Counted from the first letter of the stretch, positions 34,422 through 43,969 are shown. The stretch: 64,000 nt of DNA from Verrucomicrobiia bacterium (GCA_026125285.1 JAHCLO010000005.1:62001-126000), one strand, 5' to 3'. Numbers and translations are program-made. Notes: generated by a model from the letters alone, not told the origin.

Positions 34422-36821
34422 ATGAAAACCAAGATAGCCACATTACTGTTACTCACCACTGCGGCTTTACCCGCCCTAGCCGCGACGAAACCTTCATCGC
34501 CGCAGCCGGTACTTGTTCAAGTCCAGCGAATCTGGGACCAAGCTCCGCATAACGCGTTCACCGATCTGATCCGGTTCCAGGACCAATGGTTCTGCGTTTT
34601 CCGGGAAGCCTCGACCCACGGCGTTGCCAAGGACGGAAAGATCCGTGTGATCACTTCAAAGGACGGCCGCACCTGGCAATCCGCCGCGCTGATTTCCTCA
34701 CCAGTGGCGGATTTGCGCGATCCAAAGATTTCGATCACCCCAGATTCACGCCTGATGATTACGGGGGCGGGAGCGTTTCCCCAGCCCGGTCCGTATTTGC
34801 ATCAATCCTACAACTGGTTTTCCAAAGATGGTCGGGAGTGGGAGGGTCCCGTAGAGGTTGGCGACAAGGATGTTTGGTTGTGGCGGGTGAAGTGGTATCG
34901 CGACACGGCATACGGAGTCGGTTACAGCACCCGTGCAGACCGACGATTCACCCGGTTCTACAAGAGCCAGGATGGTCGCAAATTCGACACGGTGGTCGAG
35001 TCGCTAGCTACCGAAGGGTATGCGAATGAAACGGGCATCATTTTCGACGGCGACACCCTGCTCTGCCTCCTGCGGCGGGATTCGGGAACGGCCACGGCCC
35101 AACTCGGTCGGGCCGAACCACCTTACACCCAGTGGACTTGGCAGGACCTGGGCATTCGCATCGGCGGCCCCGACATGCTCAAGTTGCCGGATGGTCGGAT
35201 TGTGGTAGGCGGGAGGTTGTACGACGGCGGAGCGCGGACGGTTCTGCTCTGGCTGGATCCGGCTTCGGGCAAGTTGACAGAATTCCTTAAGCTGCCATCC
35301 GGTGGCGATACCAGCTATCCCGGACTGGTTTGGCACGAGGACAGGCTTTGGGTGAGTTACTATTCGTCGCACGAAGGCGGCAAATCCATGATCTATCTGG
35401 CAGAGGTAGATGTAGCCGAAAAGCCTGCCGGAGCAGACGCGTCCAAATCTGGCGAGCCGATAAAGATCGGATCGCGGCTCGAACCGCTGTTGGATGATTA
35501 TCTGGTCGAGAAAAGCAACAACGCAGAGTTGAGACTGCACCAACCGGCGGCGCGCGAAGTAGCGATCATTCACGATGCGCCGTGGGAAGGGAACGTGTGC
35601 GCGTATCACACGGTGTTCAAGGACGGCGACCTTTACCGGATGTATTACCGGGGCGCACACTATGAAATTGAGTCGCGCAAAATCACCCACGAACTCGTCT
35701 GCTATGCGGAAAGCAAAGACGGCAAACACTGGACCAAGCCGGAGTTGAACCTCGTCGAGTTCAAAGGCTCGAAGCGCAACAATGTGATTTGGGGAGGCAT
35801 CGGCGCGCATAATTTTGCACCGTTCAAGGATCTCAATCCACGGGCGGCGCCAGAGGCAAAGTACAAGGCCCTGGCCCACGGCAAGGGCGGCCTCTATGCT
35901 TTCCAATCCCCGGATGGGATTCACTGGTCGCTGATGAGCCAGAGCCCCGTGATCACCAAAGGGAGGTTTGACTCGCAGAACCTCGCCTTCTGGGACGGAG
36001 TGCGGGAACAGTATGTGGATTATCACCGGGACTTCCGACAGGGCGTCCGTGACATTGTCACCGCCACCTCGAAGGATTTTCTGAACTGGAGTGAACCGGT
36101 CTGGCTCCAATACCCGGAAGCGCCCGACGAGCATCTTTACACCAACCAAATTCTGCCGTACCACCGCGCGCCGCATATCTTCCTCGGTTTTCCCATGCGC
36201 TTCCTGCCGCAACGCAAAGCCGCCACCCATCCGCTGCCGGGGATCTCAGACGGGGTATTCATGAGCAGCCGCGATGGACTGTCCTTCAAACGCTGGGGCG
36301 AAGCCATCATCCGTCCGGGGCTGCAGGCCGACCGCTGGGTCAACCGCAACAATATGACCGCCTGGGGTCTGGTCGAAACGGCGTCTGACATTCCCGGAAT
36401 GCCGCCGGAGTTGTCGCTCTATTCCACCGAAGGCTACTACGCGGGCGACGCCGTCCGGCTGCGCCGTTTCACCTGGCGGCAGGATGGCTTTGTTTCCATG
36501 CAAGCACCCTTGTCCGGGGGCGAGTTCACCACGAAACCGTTGGTGTTCGCGGGCAGTCCCGGGAACACGTCGGGCCGTGTCGAATTGGTTTTGAATTATT
36601 CCACCTCGGCCGCCGGCAGCGTCCAATGCGAGTTGCTCGATGCCGCCGGAAAGCTATTGCCGGGATTCACCCTGGCTGATTCCACCTTGATGTATGGCGA
36701 CGCGCTCGAACAGGCGGTTTCCTGGAAGGAGTCCGGCGATCTGCAGCCGTACGTCGGACAACCCATCCGCATCCGGTTTGTGATGAAGGACGCTGACTTG
36801 TATTCATTCCGCTTCCGCTGA
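34422..36821 (+). CDS. Secreted fusion of sialidase-like and GH32/43-like propeller domains
   Basis: The 799-residue protein starts MKTKIATLLLLTTAALPALA, a signal peptide; ATG 34380 would add 14 residues. Residues about 25-345 are homologous to the N-terminal half of the sialidase-like protein at 18876-21047 (IWDQAPHNAFTDLIRF; SGGDTSYPGLVWH is common to both). After a short linker (ADASKSGEPIKI), residues about 360-799 match the protein at 21118-22602 (LEPLLDDYLVEK, RMYYRGAH, GRFDSQNLAFWDG, RFVMKDADLYSFRF). The two partners are adjacent separate genes on the minus strand, so this fusion supports a joint function for them. Substrate is unknown; glycan cleavage is inferred from fold. Confidence 0.8.
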   Translation: MKTKIATLLLLTTAALPALAATKPSSPQPVLVQVQRIWDQAPHNAFTDLIRFQDQWFCVFREASTHGVAKDGKIRVITSKDGRTWQSAALISSPVADLRDPKISITPDSRLMITGAGAFPQPGPYLHQSYNWFSKDGREWEGPVEVGDKDVWLWRVKWYRDTAYGVGYSTRADRRFTRFYKSQDGRKFDTVVESLATEGYANETGIIFDGDTLLCLLRRDSGTATAQLGRAEPPYTQWTWQDLGIRIGGPDMLKLPDGRIVVGGRLYDGGARTVLLWLDPASGKLTEFLKLPSGGDTSYPGLVWHEDRLWVSYYSSHEGGKSMIYLAEVDVAEKPAGADASKSGEPIKIGSRLEPLLDDYLVEKSNNAELRLHQPAAREVAIIHDAPWEGNVCAYHTVFKDGDLYRMYYRGAHYEIESRKITHELVCYAESKDGKHWTKPELNLVEFKGSKRNNVIWGGIGAHNFAPFKDLNPRAAPEAKYKALAHGKGGLYAFQSPDGIHWSLMSQSPVITKGRFDSQNLAFWDGVREQYVDYHRDFRQGVRDIVTATSKDFLNWSEPVWLQYPEAPDEHLYTNQILPYHRAPHIFLGFPMRFLPQRKAATHPLPGISDGVFMSSRDGLSFKRWGEAIIRPGLQADRWVNRNNMTAWGLVETASDIPGMPPELSLYSTEGYYAGDAVRLRRFTWRQDGFVSMQAPLSGGEFTTKPLVFAGSPGNTSGRVELVLNYSTSAAGSVQCELLDAAGKLLPGFTLADSTLMYGDALEQAVSWKESGDLQPYVGQPIRIRFVMKDADLYSFRFR

Positions 36822-36863
36822 ACCGCGAGATGGGATACACGTGCGGCCACAATTCTATCGGTC

Positions 36864-37871
36864 ATGGCAAAGCGAATTCTGATTGTCGGTTGCGGCAGCA
36901 TCGGGGAACGCCACCTGCGCTGCCTCGCGCGCGGAGAGTTGGCCCATCTGACGGTTTGCGACCCAAATGCAAGGTTGCGAAAACGAATTGCCCGAGACTA
37001 CTCGGTGCCGGTTTTTGCCGGAATGAAGGAGGCGCTGGCCAGCGGCCCCTTTGATGGCGCCATCATCTGCACGCCGGCCAATTCGCACGTGAGCATTGCC
37101 TTGACGCTTTTGCCGCACAATATCGCGTTGTTGATTGAGAAACCGTTGAGCACGAGCTTGGCGCAATTGGATGAATTGAAGGCAGAAACGTTGCGCACGG
37201 GAAGGTTCGTTGGCGTCGCGTATGTTTACCACTTTGTTCCCGCCGTGCAGGCGGCTCGTGAGTTTTTGCGGGCCGGATCTTATGGGAAACCGTTGCACGT
37301 CAGTGTGGTGTCGGGCCAGAATTTTCCCAAATTTCGACCCGCCTATCGTGACATTTATTACAGCCAACACGATACGGGCGGCGGCGCGATTCAAGATGCC
37401 TTGACGCATCTGGCGAATACTGTGGAGTGGTTGATTGGGCCCACCGACAGGCTCTTTTGCGAGGCGGCGCATCAAGCACTGGAGGGTGTGAATGTGGAGG
37501 ACACGGTAAGTGTGACGGCGAAAAATGGCCGCACGCTGGTCAGTTACAGCTTGAACCAGTTCCAGTCACCGAACGAAACGACCATTCAGGTGCATTGCGA
37601 ACGCGGCAGTGTGAGAATCGCACCGCACGAACAGCGCTGGGCCTTTTTCCCTTTCGGTGCCGAGCAATGGGATGATCGCATCCTGCCGGTCGCACAACGT
37701 GACGATCTCTTTACCGCACAAGCAACCGCCTTTCTGAGTGGCCTGGAGGGAAAGCCCAATCCCATCTGCACGCTGGACGAAGCAATCCAGACGCTGAGAT
37801 TCAATCTGGCCGCGCTGCAATCCGCGCGCACGGGAAGGGCGGTCCGGCTCGCGGACTTGAGTTTTGAATAG
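36864..37871 (+). CDS. Gfo/Idh/MocA-family NAD(P)-dependent oxidoreductase
   Basis: The 335-residue cytoplasmic enzyme has an N-terminal Rossmann fold (ILIVGCGSIGERHLRCL) and the family EKPLS motif at about residue 93, followed by an alpha/beta C-terminal domain with the GGGAIQDALTHLANTVEWL segment holding the likely catalytic His. The family oxidises or epimerises sugars, inositols and amino-sugar derivatives. It is the first of seven closely spaced genes (gaps from -4 to 36 bp); the symporter starts 5 bp later. Its likely role is oxidation of an imported sugar or sugar acid. The substrate cannot be read from sequence. Confidence 0.87.
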   Translation: MAKRILIVGCGSIGERHLRCLARGELAHLTVCDPNARLRKRIARDYSVPVFAGMKEALASGPFDGAIICTPANSHVSIALTLLPHNIALLIEKPLSTSLAQLDELKAETLRTGRFVGVAYVYHFVPAVQAAREFLRAGSYGKPLHVSVVSGQNFPKFRPAYRDIYYSQHDTGGGAIQDALTHLANTVEWLIGPTDRLFCEAAHQALEGVNVEDTVSVTAKNGRTLVSYSLNQFQSPNETTIQVHCERGSVRIAPHEQRWAFFPFGAEQWDDRILPVAQRDDLFTAQATAFLSGLEGKPNPICTLDEAIQTLRFNLAALQSARTGRAVRLADLSFE

Positions 37872-37876
37872 GAACC

Positions 37877-39418
37877 ATGCGCGAAACCTCCTTCAGCCTC
37901 CTCGATTACGGGATCTTCGGTGTTTACCTGCTGGCGTCTGTCTCAATCGGATTGCTCTTCGTCAAGGAACAGAAGGACATCAAGAACTACTTTCTCGCCG
38001 GTCGCAGTATGGGGTTCATGCTGATCGGAATTTCCATTCTGGCTTCTCTCTTTTCCGGCATCAGCTATCTGGCCTCGCCCAGCGAGATTTACACGAATGG
38101 GATGGCATTCTTCTTTGTGTCCCTGAGCTTCTTCATCGCCACCCCCATCGCCACTCTGATTTTCCTCCCCTTCTTTTATCAATCGCGGTTTTACACGGCG
38201 TATCAGTATCTCGAGGAACGCTTCTCCGTCCAGGTGAGGCTGCTTGCTTCCTCGCTCTTTATCGTGCGGGTGTTGTTGTGGCTGGCGCTGGCGACTTATG
38301 CCCCCGCGCTGGCCCTCGAAGCCGTCACCGGTCTGCCGCTGTGGGTCACGATCGTTTGCACCGGGTTGTTCACCACGCTTTACACATCGCTGGGCGGAAT
38401 GAAGGCAGTGATTTGGACCGACGTCATGCAGTTTGCGGTCCTGATCGGCGGCCAGTTCGTCATTCTCTGGATTGCGGTAAGCCGGGTGCCGGGAGGGATG
38501 GGTGGAGTGATCGAAATCGGACAAGCGAATGGGAAATTTGACGTGGATTTCAGTTTCAGTCTCACCACACGGATTACCTTTTGGGGAGCGATTATCGGGG
38601 GGGCTTTTCTCAATTTGGTGCAGATGGCCACGGATCAGGTTTCCGTGCAGCGTTATCTCTCGGCGAAGAGCCTCAAGGAAGCCAAACGGTCGCTGTGGCT
38701 AAAGCTGGCTGTGCTGCTGCCGATGCTGATGGTGTTCTATCTCACGGGCCTGGCCTTGTTCGCCTTCTACCAGACCCACACCGATCCATTGGCGGCGGGG
38801 CTTATCTCCAAGGGCGACCAAATCTTGCCTTATTTTGTAGTCAACGAATTGCCCCTGGGTTTGCCCGGCCTGCTGGTGGCGGCCATCTTCGCCGCAAGCA
38901 TGTCCACGATTTCCTCGGGCATCAATTCCCTGACCTCGGCGACCGTGGTGGATTTTTGTCAACGATTTCGGAAAGGCAACGAGCCGGTTTCCGATCCCGG
39001 ACAACTCAAACTGGCGCGTTGGTTGACGTTGGCCTATGGCGTCCTCGTGATCGTGCTGGCTTTCCAGGTGCAAAAGTTGGGAACGCTCCTGGAGGCCAGC
39101 AATAAGGTCATGGGTCTGGTGGGCGGCCCGGTGCTTGGCCTGTTCCTGCTGGGAATGTTGTTCAAGCGCACCAACGCACCGGGGGCGGTCATCGGTTGGC
39201 TGGCCGGGGTGGGGGTATTGATCCCGGTTTGTTTCCACAGTGATGTTTCGTTCCTGTGGTACACGCTGATTGGCTTGATCGCGACACTGCTGGCGGGATG
39301 GAGCGCAAGCTGGCTGTTCCCCCCGCCACTCGCGCGCCGGTTGAACAACCTGCCCCGATTCGGCGATGGAGACGAGCAGCCGTTGGCGGCACCGACTGCC
39401 GCTTTATCCTCAAAATGA
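37877..39418 (+). CDS. Sodium:solute symporter (SSS family)
   Basis: The 513-residue membrane protein has about 13 helices. SSS family features include the FLAGRSMGFMLIGISILASLFSGISYL start, ERFSVQVRLLASSLF, and the VSVQRYLSAKSLKEAKRS region. An AGGAA ribosome binding motif precedes the ATG. Relatives import sugars, sialic acid, inositol, proline or pantothenate with sodium. Being cotranscribed with a NanM-like kelch protein (4-bp ATGA overlap at its end) and oxidoreductases points to a sugar or sialic-acid-like substrate. Confidence 0.88.
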   Translation: MRETSFSLLDYGIFGVYLLASVSIGLLFVKEQKDIKNYFLAGRSMGFMLIGISILASLFSGISYLASPSEIYTNGMAFFFVSLSFFIATPIATLIFLPFFYQSRFYTAYQYLEERFSVQVRLLASSLFIVRVLLWLALATYAPALALEAVTGLPLWVTIVCTGLFTTLYTSLGGMKAVIWTDVMQFAVLIGGQFVILWIAVSRVPGGMGGVIEIGQANGKFDVDFSFSLTTRITFWGAIIGGAFLNLVQMATDQVSVQRYLSAKSLKEAKRSLWLKLAVLLPMLMVFYLTGLALFAFYQTHTDPLAAGLISKGDQILPYFVVNELPLGLPGLLVAAIFAASMSTISSGINSLTSATVVDFCQRFRKGNEPVSDPGQLKLARWLTLAYGVLVIVLAFQVQKLGTLLEASNKVMGLVGGPVLGLFLLGMLFKRTNAPGAVIGWLAGVGVLIPVCFHSDVSFLWYTLIGLIATLLAGWSASWLFPPPLARRLNNLPRFGDGDEQPLAAPTAALSSK

Positions 39419-40431
39419 ACCGCCCCATAAAATGTTGTTTGCCCGTCAAAAGCCTCACGCTGGCTGCCTCGCTTATGTCAACACTCCTGGTTCGCGCGGT
39501 GGAATGGGAAGCCTTGCCTTCGTTGCCCGAAGGCAGCGGCAACTTCGTCTGTGGCACGCTGAAGGGCGATTTGGTGCTGCTCGGCGGCATCGGCTGGAAG
39601 GACGACGTCAAACAGTGGCGTGATACCATCTGGCGATTCGACACCGCGACAACCCAGTGGAGCGTGGCATGCAGACTGCCATGGCCCGTCGCCTACGCCG
39701 CGTTTGGCGAGACCCGCGAGGGCGTGTATTTCGCCGGCGGCAGCGACGGCCAGAAGATGCACAACACACTGCACTTGTTTAATCACGAACTTGAATTGCG
39801 GCCCGTGGCGAGATTCACGGCGCCCCTGTGTTATTCTGGCGCCGCGATCGCAAATGGAGAACTCCTGGTTGTCGGTGGAGGAACCGACCCCAATGATCTC
39901 AAAACCCTGACCAACCTTTTCTACGCAGTGAATCTGCGAGACGGCAAGACGACGTTGCTGCCGGAATATCCAGGGGGAAAGCTCCTAGTGCCCGGCGCGG
40001 CCGTGGTCGGCCAGCGCTTTTACACGTTCGGTGGTGCGGCCTGGGATTCCACCAATAGTCGCGCCCTCAATACGGATTCCGCCTTCGCCTATTCGCTGGC
40101 GCAGAAGCGATGGCAAGCGATCAAGCCGTATCCCTTCCCCGTGCGCGGGCTGGCCAGTTGTGTGTTGGCAGACCGTTACATCCTGCTCGGCGGCGGATAT
40201 GCCAATGCGTTCACGGACTTGGCCGTGCTCTATGACACCGAGACTAATACATATCTGAAGACTCAACCGCTGCCGACCAAGGCCATGGCGAATTTCATCA
40301 AGGCCAGCGATTTCGTCTATTGGGTAGGCGGCGAGCACGCCATGCGACAGCGCAGCGATGCCGTTTATCGTATCCGCTGGAAAACGCTTTTGCACGAAGC
40401 CCAGAGGTTGGGACGGGGCTATTCCAACTGA
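39415..40431 (+). CDS. Secreted kelch-repeat protein (N-acetylneuraminate epimerase NanM-like)
   Basis: The 338-residue protein starts with a signal peptide (MNRPIKCCLPVKSLTLAASLM) and then shows kelch blades (FVCGTLKGDLVLLGGIGW, GVYFAGGSDGQKMHNTLHLF, YTFGGAAWDSTNS, YILLGGGYANAF). NanM-like kelch proteins interconvert sialic acid anomers in the periplasm. The ATG overlaps the symporter stop as ATGA; longer in-frame starts inside the symporter gene are rejected because they bury the signal peptide. Position after a symporter gene suggests that it presents the right anomer for uptake. Sialic acid specificity is inferred, not shown. Confidence 0.78.
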   Translation: MNRPIKCCLPVKSLTLAASLMSTLLVRAVEWEALPSLPEGSGNFVCGTLKGDLVLLGGIGWKDDVKQWRDTIWRFDTATTQWSVACRLPWPVAYAAFGETREGVYFAGGSDGQKMHNTLHLFNHELELRPVARFTAPLCYSGAAIANGELLVVGGGTDPNDLKTLTNLFYAVNLRDGKTTLLPEYPGGKLLVPGAAVVGQRFYTFGGAAWDSTNSRALNTDSAFAYSLAQKRWQAIKPYPFPVRGLASCVLADRYILLGGGYANAFTDLAVLYDTETNTYLKTQPLPTKAMANFIKASDFVYWVGGEHAMRQRSDAVYRIRWKTLLHEAQRLGRGYSN

Positions 40432-40441
40432 GACCAGACGC

Positions 40442-41401
40442 ATGGACAGTCCATCAAAAAAACTCTCGCTGGCGATCCTTGGCATGATCGAGGGCAACGG
40501 GCATCCTTACTCTTGGTCGGCCATCGTCAACGGCTACGATCCAGTGCGAATGAAAGACTGCCCTTACCCGGTCATCTCACAATATCTCGGCCGTCAGCCA
40601 TTGGCATCAGTGCGCATCCCTGGCGCGCGCATCACGCATATTTGGACAGATGATCCCGACGACGCACCCCGCGTAGCCGCCGCAAGCAAGATAGAAAACA
40701 TCGTCCGGACGCCTGAGGAGGTGATTGGTAAGGTGGACGCAGTCATCATTGCGACGGACGACGGCAACGATCATGTCCGCCGCGCGAAACCGTTCATTGA
40801 GGCCGGGCTGCCGGTCTTTGTGGACAAACCGCTCGCGACCAACGTCCCCGACTTGAAACAGTTCATCGCGTGGCAACAAGCCGGCGCGCAAATTCTTTCC
40901 GCCAGCGGCATGCGGTACATGCCGGAACTCGAACAAGTGACTGAGCGCCGCGACGAAATCGGCGAACTGCGCTGGATCACCAGTTTCACCTGCAAAACCT
41001 GGGAGCGGTATGGCATTCACGCGTTGGAAGCGGTGTATCCCCTGCTCGGTCCGGGCTTCATGAGCGCCCAAACCGTGCATCAAGAAGCCTCGGACCTCGT
41101 TCACCTGAAGCACCAGAGCGGCGCGCAAGTCACCATCGCCGCCATTCACGATGCTTATGGCAGCTTCGGCAACATCCATGTTTACGGGACCAAAGGACAA
41201 CTGGCCCTGACGCTGCAAGACACTTACACTGCCTTTCGCCGGCAGTTGGTGGCGTTCATTGACATGGTGCGAATGAAGCGCATGCCGTTGCCCTTCGCGC
41301 AAACTTTGGAACTGATGACCCTGATAATCGCCGGGATTCGCAGCCGCGAACAAAATGGCCGCGCCGTGATGCGAGCTGAAATTTGCCATGAACTCCAATA
41401 A
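40442..41401 (+). CDS. Gfo/Idh/MocA-family oxidoreductase
   Basis: The 319-residue protein has a Rossmann domain with an atypical N-terminus (LSLAILGMIEGNGHPYSW in place of a clean GxGxxG) and the family VDKPLATN motif at about residue 135. GIHALEAVYPLLG gives the conserved His helix, and GSFGNIHVYGTKGQL the C-terminal domain. It is only distantly related to the Gfo-family protein at 36864. The start at 40442 lies 10 bp after the kelch gene. It probably performs a redox step on the sugar derivative handled by this operon. The altered dinucleotide loop makes cofactor binding uncertain. Confidence 0.8.
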   Translation: MDSPSKKLSLAILGMIEGNGHPYSWSAIVNGYDPVRMKDCPYPVISQYLGRQPLASVRIPGARITHIWTDDPDDAPRVAAASKIENIVRTPEEVIGKVDAVIIATDDGNDHVRRAKPFIEAGLPVFVDKPLATNVPDLKQFIAWQQAGAQILSASGMRYMPELEQVTERRDEIGELRWITSFTCKTWERYGIHALEAVYPLLGPGFMSAQTVHQEASDLVHLKHQSGAQVTIAAIHDAYGSFGNIHVYGTKGQLALTLQDTYTAFRRQLVAFIDMVRMKRMPLPFAQTLELMTLIIAGIRSREQNGRAVMRAEICHELQ

Positions 41402-41413
41402 CGAGCATTCAAT

Positions 41414-42217
41414 ATGAAACTGCGCCCCAGTCGCCTGTTACGCGAACTTCGCAGTGGCACCAGTTGTGCCACCGCCAAAATCAACCTCTCCGATCCGCGC
41501 ATCATCGAATTGTGCGGCCTGGCAGGGATGTCTGCCGTCTGGATCTGCAACGAACACGTCGGGAACGACTGGTTCAACATCGAGAACCAGGTGCGCGCCG
41601 CTAAACTCTACGACATGGACACCATCGTTCGCATCGCCAAGGGCAGTTACAGCGATTACGTGAAACCATTCGAGGCGGATGCCACCGCGATCATGGTGCC
41701 GCATGTAGCCACGGCCGAGGAAGCTCGCCACGTGGTCGAAATGACCCGCTTTCATCCATTGGGGCGGCGCGCGTTGGATGGCGGGAATGTGGATGGCGTT
41801 TACTGTCAGGTGCCGCTGGCCGATTACATCCGGCATAGCAACACCGAACGCGTGCTCATCCTGCAGATCGAATCGCCGCAAGCCTTGGAACAGGTGCATG
41901 AAATCGCCGCCGTGCCCGGCTTTGACATTCTGTTGTTCGGGCCTGGAGATTTCAGCCATCTACTGGGCAAACCGGGCCAAGTCAATGACCCCGAGGTGGT
42001 GGACGCCCGCAAGCGCGTTGCCGCCGCGGCGCAAGCGCATGGGAAATTCGCCATGTCCGCGGGCGTCTTTGGGTCGCAAGCGTCGCTGGAAGCGGAAGGT
42101 TACCGGGTGTTCAACATCGGCGCGGATGTCATCGGCGTCGGACAGTACTTCAAGGCACGGATGGCGGAATTCCAAAATCACACCCCCCGCCTGGCCGCCA
42201 ATCTCGTTTATCAATGA
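41414..42217 (+). CDS. HpcH/HpaI-family aldolase
   Basis: The 267-residue class II aldolase family protein contains IELCGLAGMSAVWICNEH, ATAIMVPHVATAEEARHVV, FHPLGRRALDGGN, ILQIESPQALEQ (metal Glu) and FGPGDFSHLLGKPGQ (metal Asp). The family (HpaI, GarL, YfaU) splits 2-keto-3-deoxy sugar acids or 4-hydroxy-2-oxo acids into pyruvate and an aldehyde with a divalent metal. It sits between an oxidoreductase and two SDRs in the same operon, consistent with cleavage of an oxidised and dehydrated sugar. No dehydratase is visible in the operon. The substrate is unknown. Confidence 0.87.
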   Translation: MKLRPSRLLRELRSGTSCATAKINLSDPRIIELCGLAGMSAVWICNEHVGNDWFNIENQVRAAKLYDMDTIVRIAKGSYSDYVKPFEADATAIMVPHVATAEEARHVVEMTRFHPLGRRALDGGNVDGVYCQVPLADYIRHSNTERVLILQIESPQALEQVHEIAAVPGFDILLFGPGDFSHLLGKPGQVNDPEVVDARKRVAAAAQAHGKFAMSAGVFGSQASLEAEGYRVFNIGADVIGVGQYFKARMAEFQNHTPRLAANLVYQ

Positions 42218-42253
42218 TACCAGAGCGACACGGAGTTTGAACCCCGACGAACC

Positions 42254-43027
42254 ATGTCCATTCTCCATCAATTCGCGCTAACGAACAAAGTCGTCGTGCT
42301 CACGGGCGGCGCGGGTCTTTTCGGACGTCAACTCACCCTCGCCATCGCCGAGGCGGGCGCTACCTTGGTCATCGCTTCCCGCCATCGCGAGCAGTTGGAG
42401 CAGGTTGCCGCCGAAAAGCCCGGCTTTCCCATCGCTTGTGAACCGTTCGATCAGGGCGATGAGAAATCCATCCTCCAGTTGCGCAACCGGGTGCTGGCGA
42501 AGTTCGGACGCGTGGACGGGTTGGTGAATAACTCGGTGGCTCGCCCCATGAAATCACTGGCTGACCCGTCGTCGGCGTGGGAACAATCCATGCGGGTAAA
42601 CGCCACCGGCGCCTTTCTCATGACGCGCGCCTTCGGCAAAGTCATGCGCGAACAGAAACAGGGCAGCATCGTCAACATCGGCTCCATGCAGGGCATGCTT
42701 GGCCCCAGTCCGGAACTTTACGATGGAACAGACATGGGCCTGCCGCCGCCGGATTACTTTTTCCACAAGGGCGGTCTGATCAATTTGACCCGATACTTCG
42801 CCAGCCTTTACGGGCAGGACAACGTCCGGGTGAACTGCATTTCCCCAGGTGGCTTCTTCAATCATCAGCCCGAACCGTTCTTGAGCCGATACCACAAGCG
42901 CACGATGCTTGGCCGGATGGCAGACGAGAATGACCTTGGCGGAGCAGTCGTGTTTCTGTTGAGCGAAGCCGCGCGATACATCACCGCGGTGAATTTGCCG
43001 GTGGACGGAGGTTACACGGCCAAATAG
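42254..43027 (+). CDS. Short-chain dehydrogenase/reductase
   Basis: The 257-residue SDR has the VLTGGAGLFGRQLTLAIAEAG cofactor loop, an NNSVAR segment in place of the usual NNAG, catalytic Ser in GSMQGM, YFFHK as the YxxxK motif and the VNLPVDGGYTAK C-terminus. It contains an insertion (ELYDGTDMGLPPPD) between Ser and Tyr. The family oxidises sugars, polyols and hydroxy acids. It is followed 12 bp later by another SDR with a similar insertion, suggesting duplication. It probably serves the sugar catabolic operon. Confidence 0.88.
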   Translation: MSILHQFALTNKVVVLTGGAGLFGRQLTLAIAEAGATLVIASRHREQLEQVAAEKPGFPIACEPFDQGDEKSILQLRNRVLAKFGRVDGLVNNSVARPMKSLADPSSAWEQSMRVNATGAFLMTRAFGKVMREQKQGSIVNIGSMQGMLGPSPELYDGTDMGLPPPDYFFHKGGLINLTRYFASLYGQDNVRVNCISPGGFFNHQPEPFLSRYHKRTMLGRMADENDLGGAVVFLLSEAARYITAVNLPVDGGYTAK

Positions 43028-43039
43028 CCGCCGATCCCG

Positions 43040-43828
43040 GTGCAACCACCCGCCAACATCTTCAGCCTGCGCGAAAAGAACATTTGGGTCTTCGGCGGTG
43101 CCGGCCATCTCGGGCGCGCCATCGTTTCCTTGCTGGTCGCCCTGGAGGCAAAAGTTCTCTGCATTGATCTCGAAAACCGCGCGCAAGCGTTCGTGACTTC
43201 AGCGAACCTTTCACCCAACGTCCGGGCGGCCTCGTGTGATGTAGCTGATGAAGCGGCGCTCACGGAATTCCTCAGCCGGGCGATGACCTCCTTCGGCGTT
43301 CCGCACGGCCTGGTGAATCTGACCTACGCGGCCACGGCGAAGGCCATGGCGGAACTTACCGGCGCAGAATTCGATCGCGTGAACCACAGCGGATTAACCG
43401 CTCCGTTTCTGCTCGGGCGCGACGTCGGGAGCGAAATGGCGAAACTCCGGCGCGGAAGCATGGTTTTCTTTTCGAGCATGTATGGTTCGGTGGCACCGGA
43501 TCCAAACCTTTATGAAGCTCCGATGAACCCCAATCCCATCGAGTACGGCGTCACCAAGGCCGGGATGCTTCAAATGACCCGTTATTTCGCGGTGCATTGG
43601 GGGCGCAACAATGTGCGGTGCAATTGCATTTCTCCCGGTCCGTTTCCCAATCCGACCGTCCAGCAGCAGCATCCGGAATTCGTCCTGCGTCTGGCGGCGA
43701 AGTCGCCCTTGGGCCGCATTGGCCAACCGGACGAAATCGCGGGCACGGTCGCCTTTCTCCTTTCCGAGGCCGCCTCCTACATTACCGGACACAACTTGAT
43801 GGTTGACGGTGGTTGGACCGCCTGGTGA
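43040..43828 (+). CDS. Short-chain dehydrogenase/reductase (GTG start)
   Basis: The 262-residue SDR is translated from GTG 43040. It shows [28 protein letters not shown] (catalytic Ser), YGVTKAGM (YxxxK) and [12 protein letters not shown]. It is paralogous to the preceding SDR, including the extra [13 protein letters not shown] segment before the Tyr. It is the last gene of the tightly packed operon and is followed by about 140 bp without a gene. A sugar, uronate or keto-acid substrate is plausible. Confidence 0.86.
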   Translation: MQPPANIFSLREKNIWVFGGAGHLGRAIVSLLVALEAKVLCIDLENRAQAFVTSANLSPNVRAASCDVADEAALTEFLSRAMTSFGVPHGLVNLTYAATAKAMAELTGAEFDRVNHSGLTAPFLLGRDVGSEMAKLRRGSMVFFSSMYGSVAPDPNLYEAPMNPNPIEYGVTKAGMLQMTRYFAVHWGRNNVRCNCISPGPFPNPTVQQQHPEFVLRLAAKSPLGRIGQPDEIAGTVAFLLSEAASYITGHNLMVDGGWTAW

Positions 43829-43969
43829 TGACAGCCAGCGTGCCGGGCCTGGACTCCGACATCGGAGGAACGGGCGAACATCAGGCGGAAATTGCATTGA
43901 CGGTGTTGTTGATGCGGGGTATTCGAGTGGCGAAGTCTCATTAACCTCAAACCCCAAATTCGTTGACTT

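Noticed and set aside
36864..43828. Classical sialic acid (nan) operon
   Set aside because: NanM-like, symporter and sialidase-like proteins fit, but NanA, NanE and NanK are not seen, so the standard pathway cannot be claimed.
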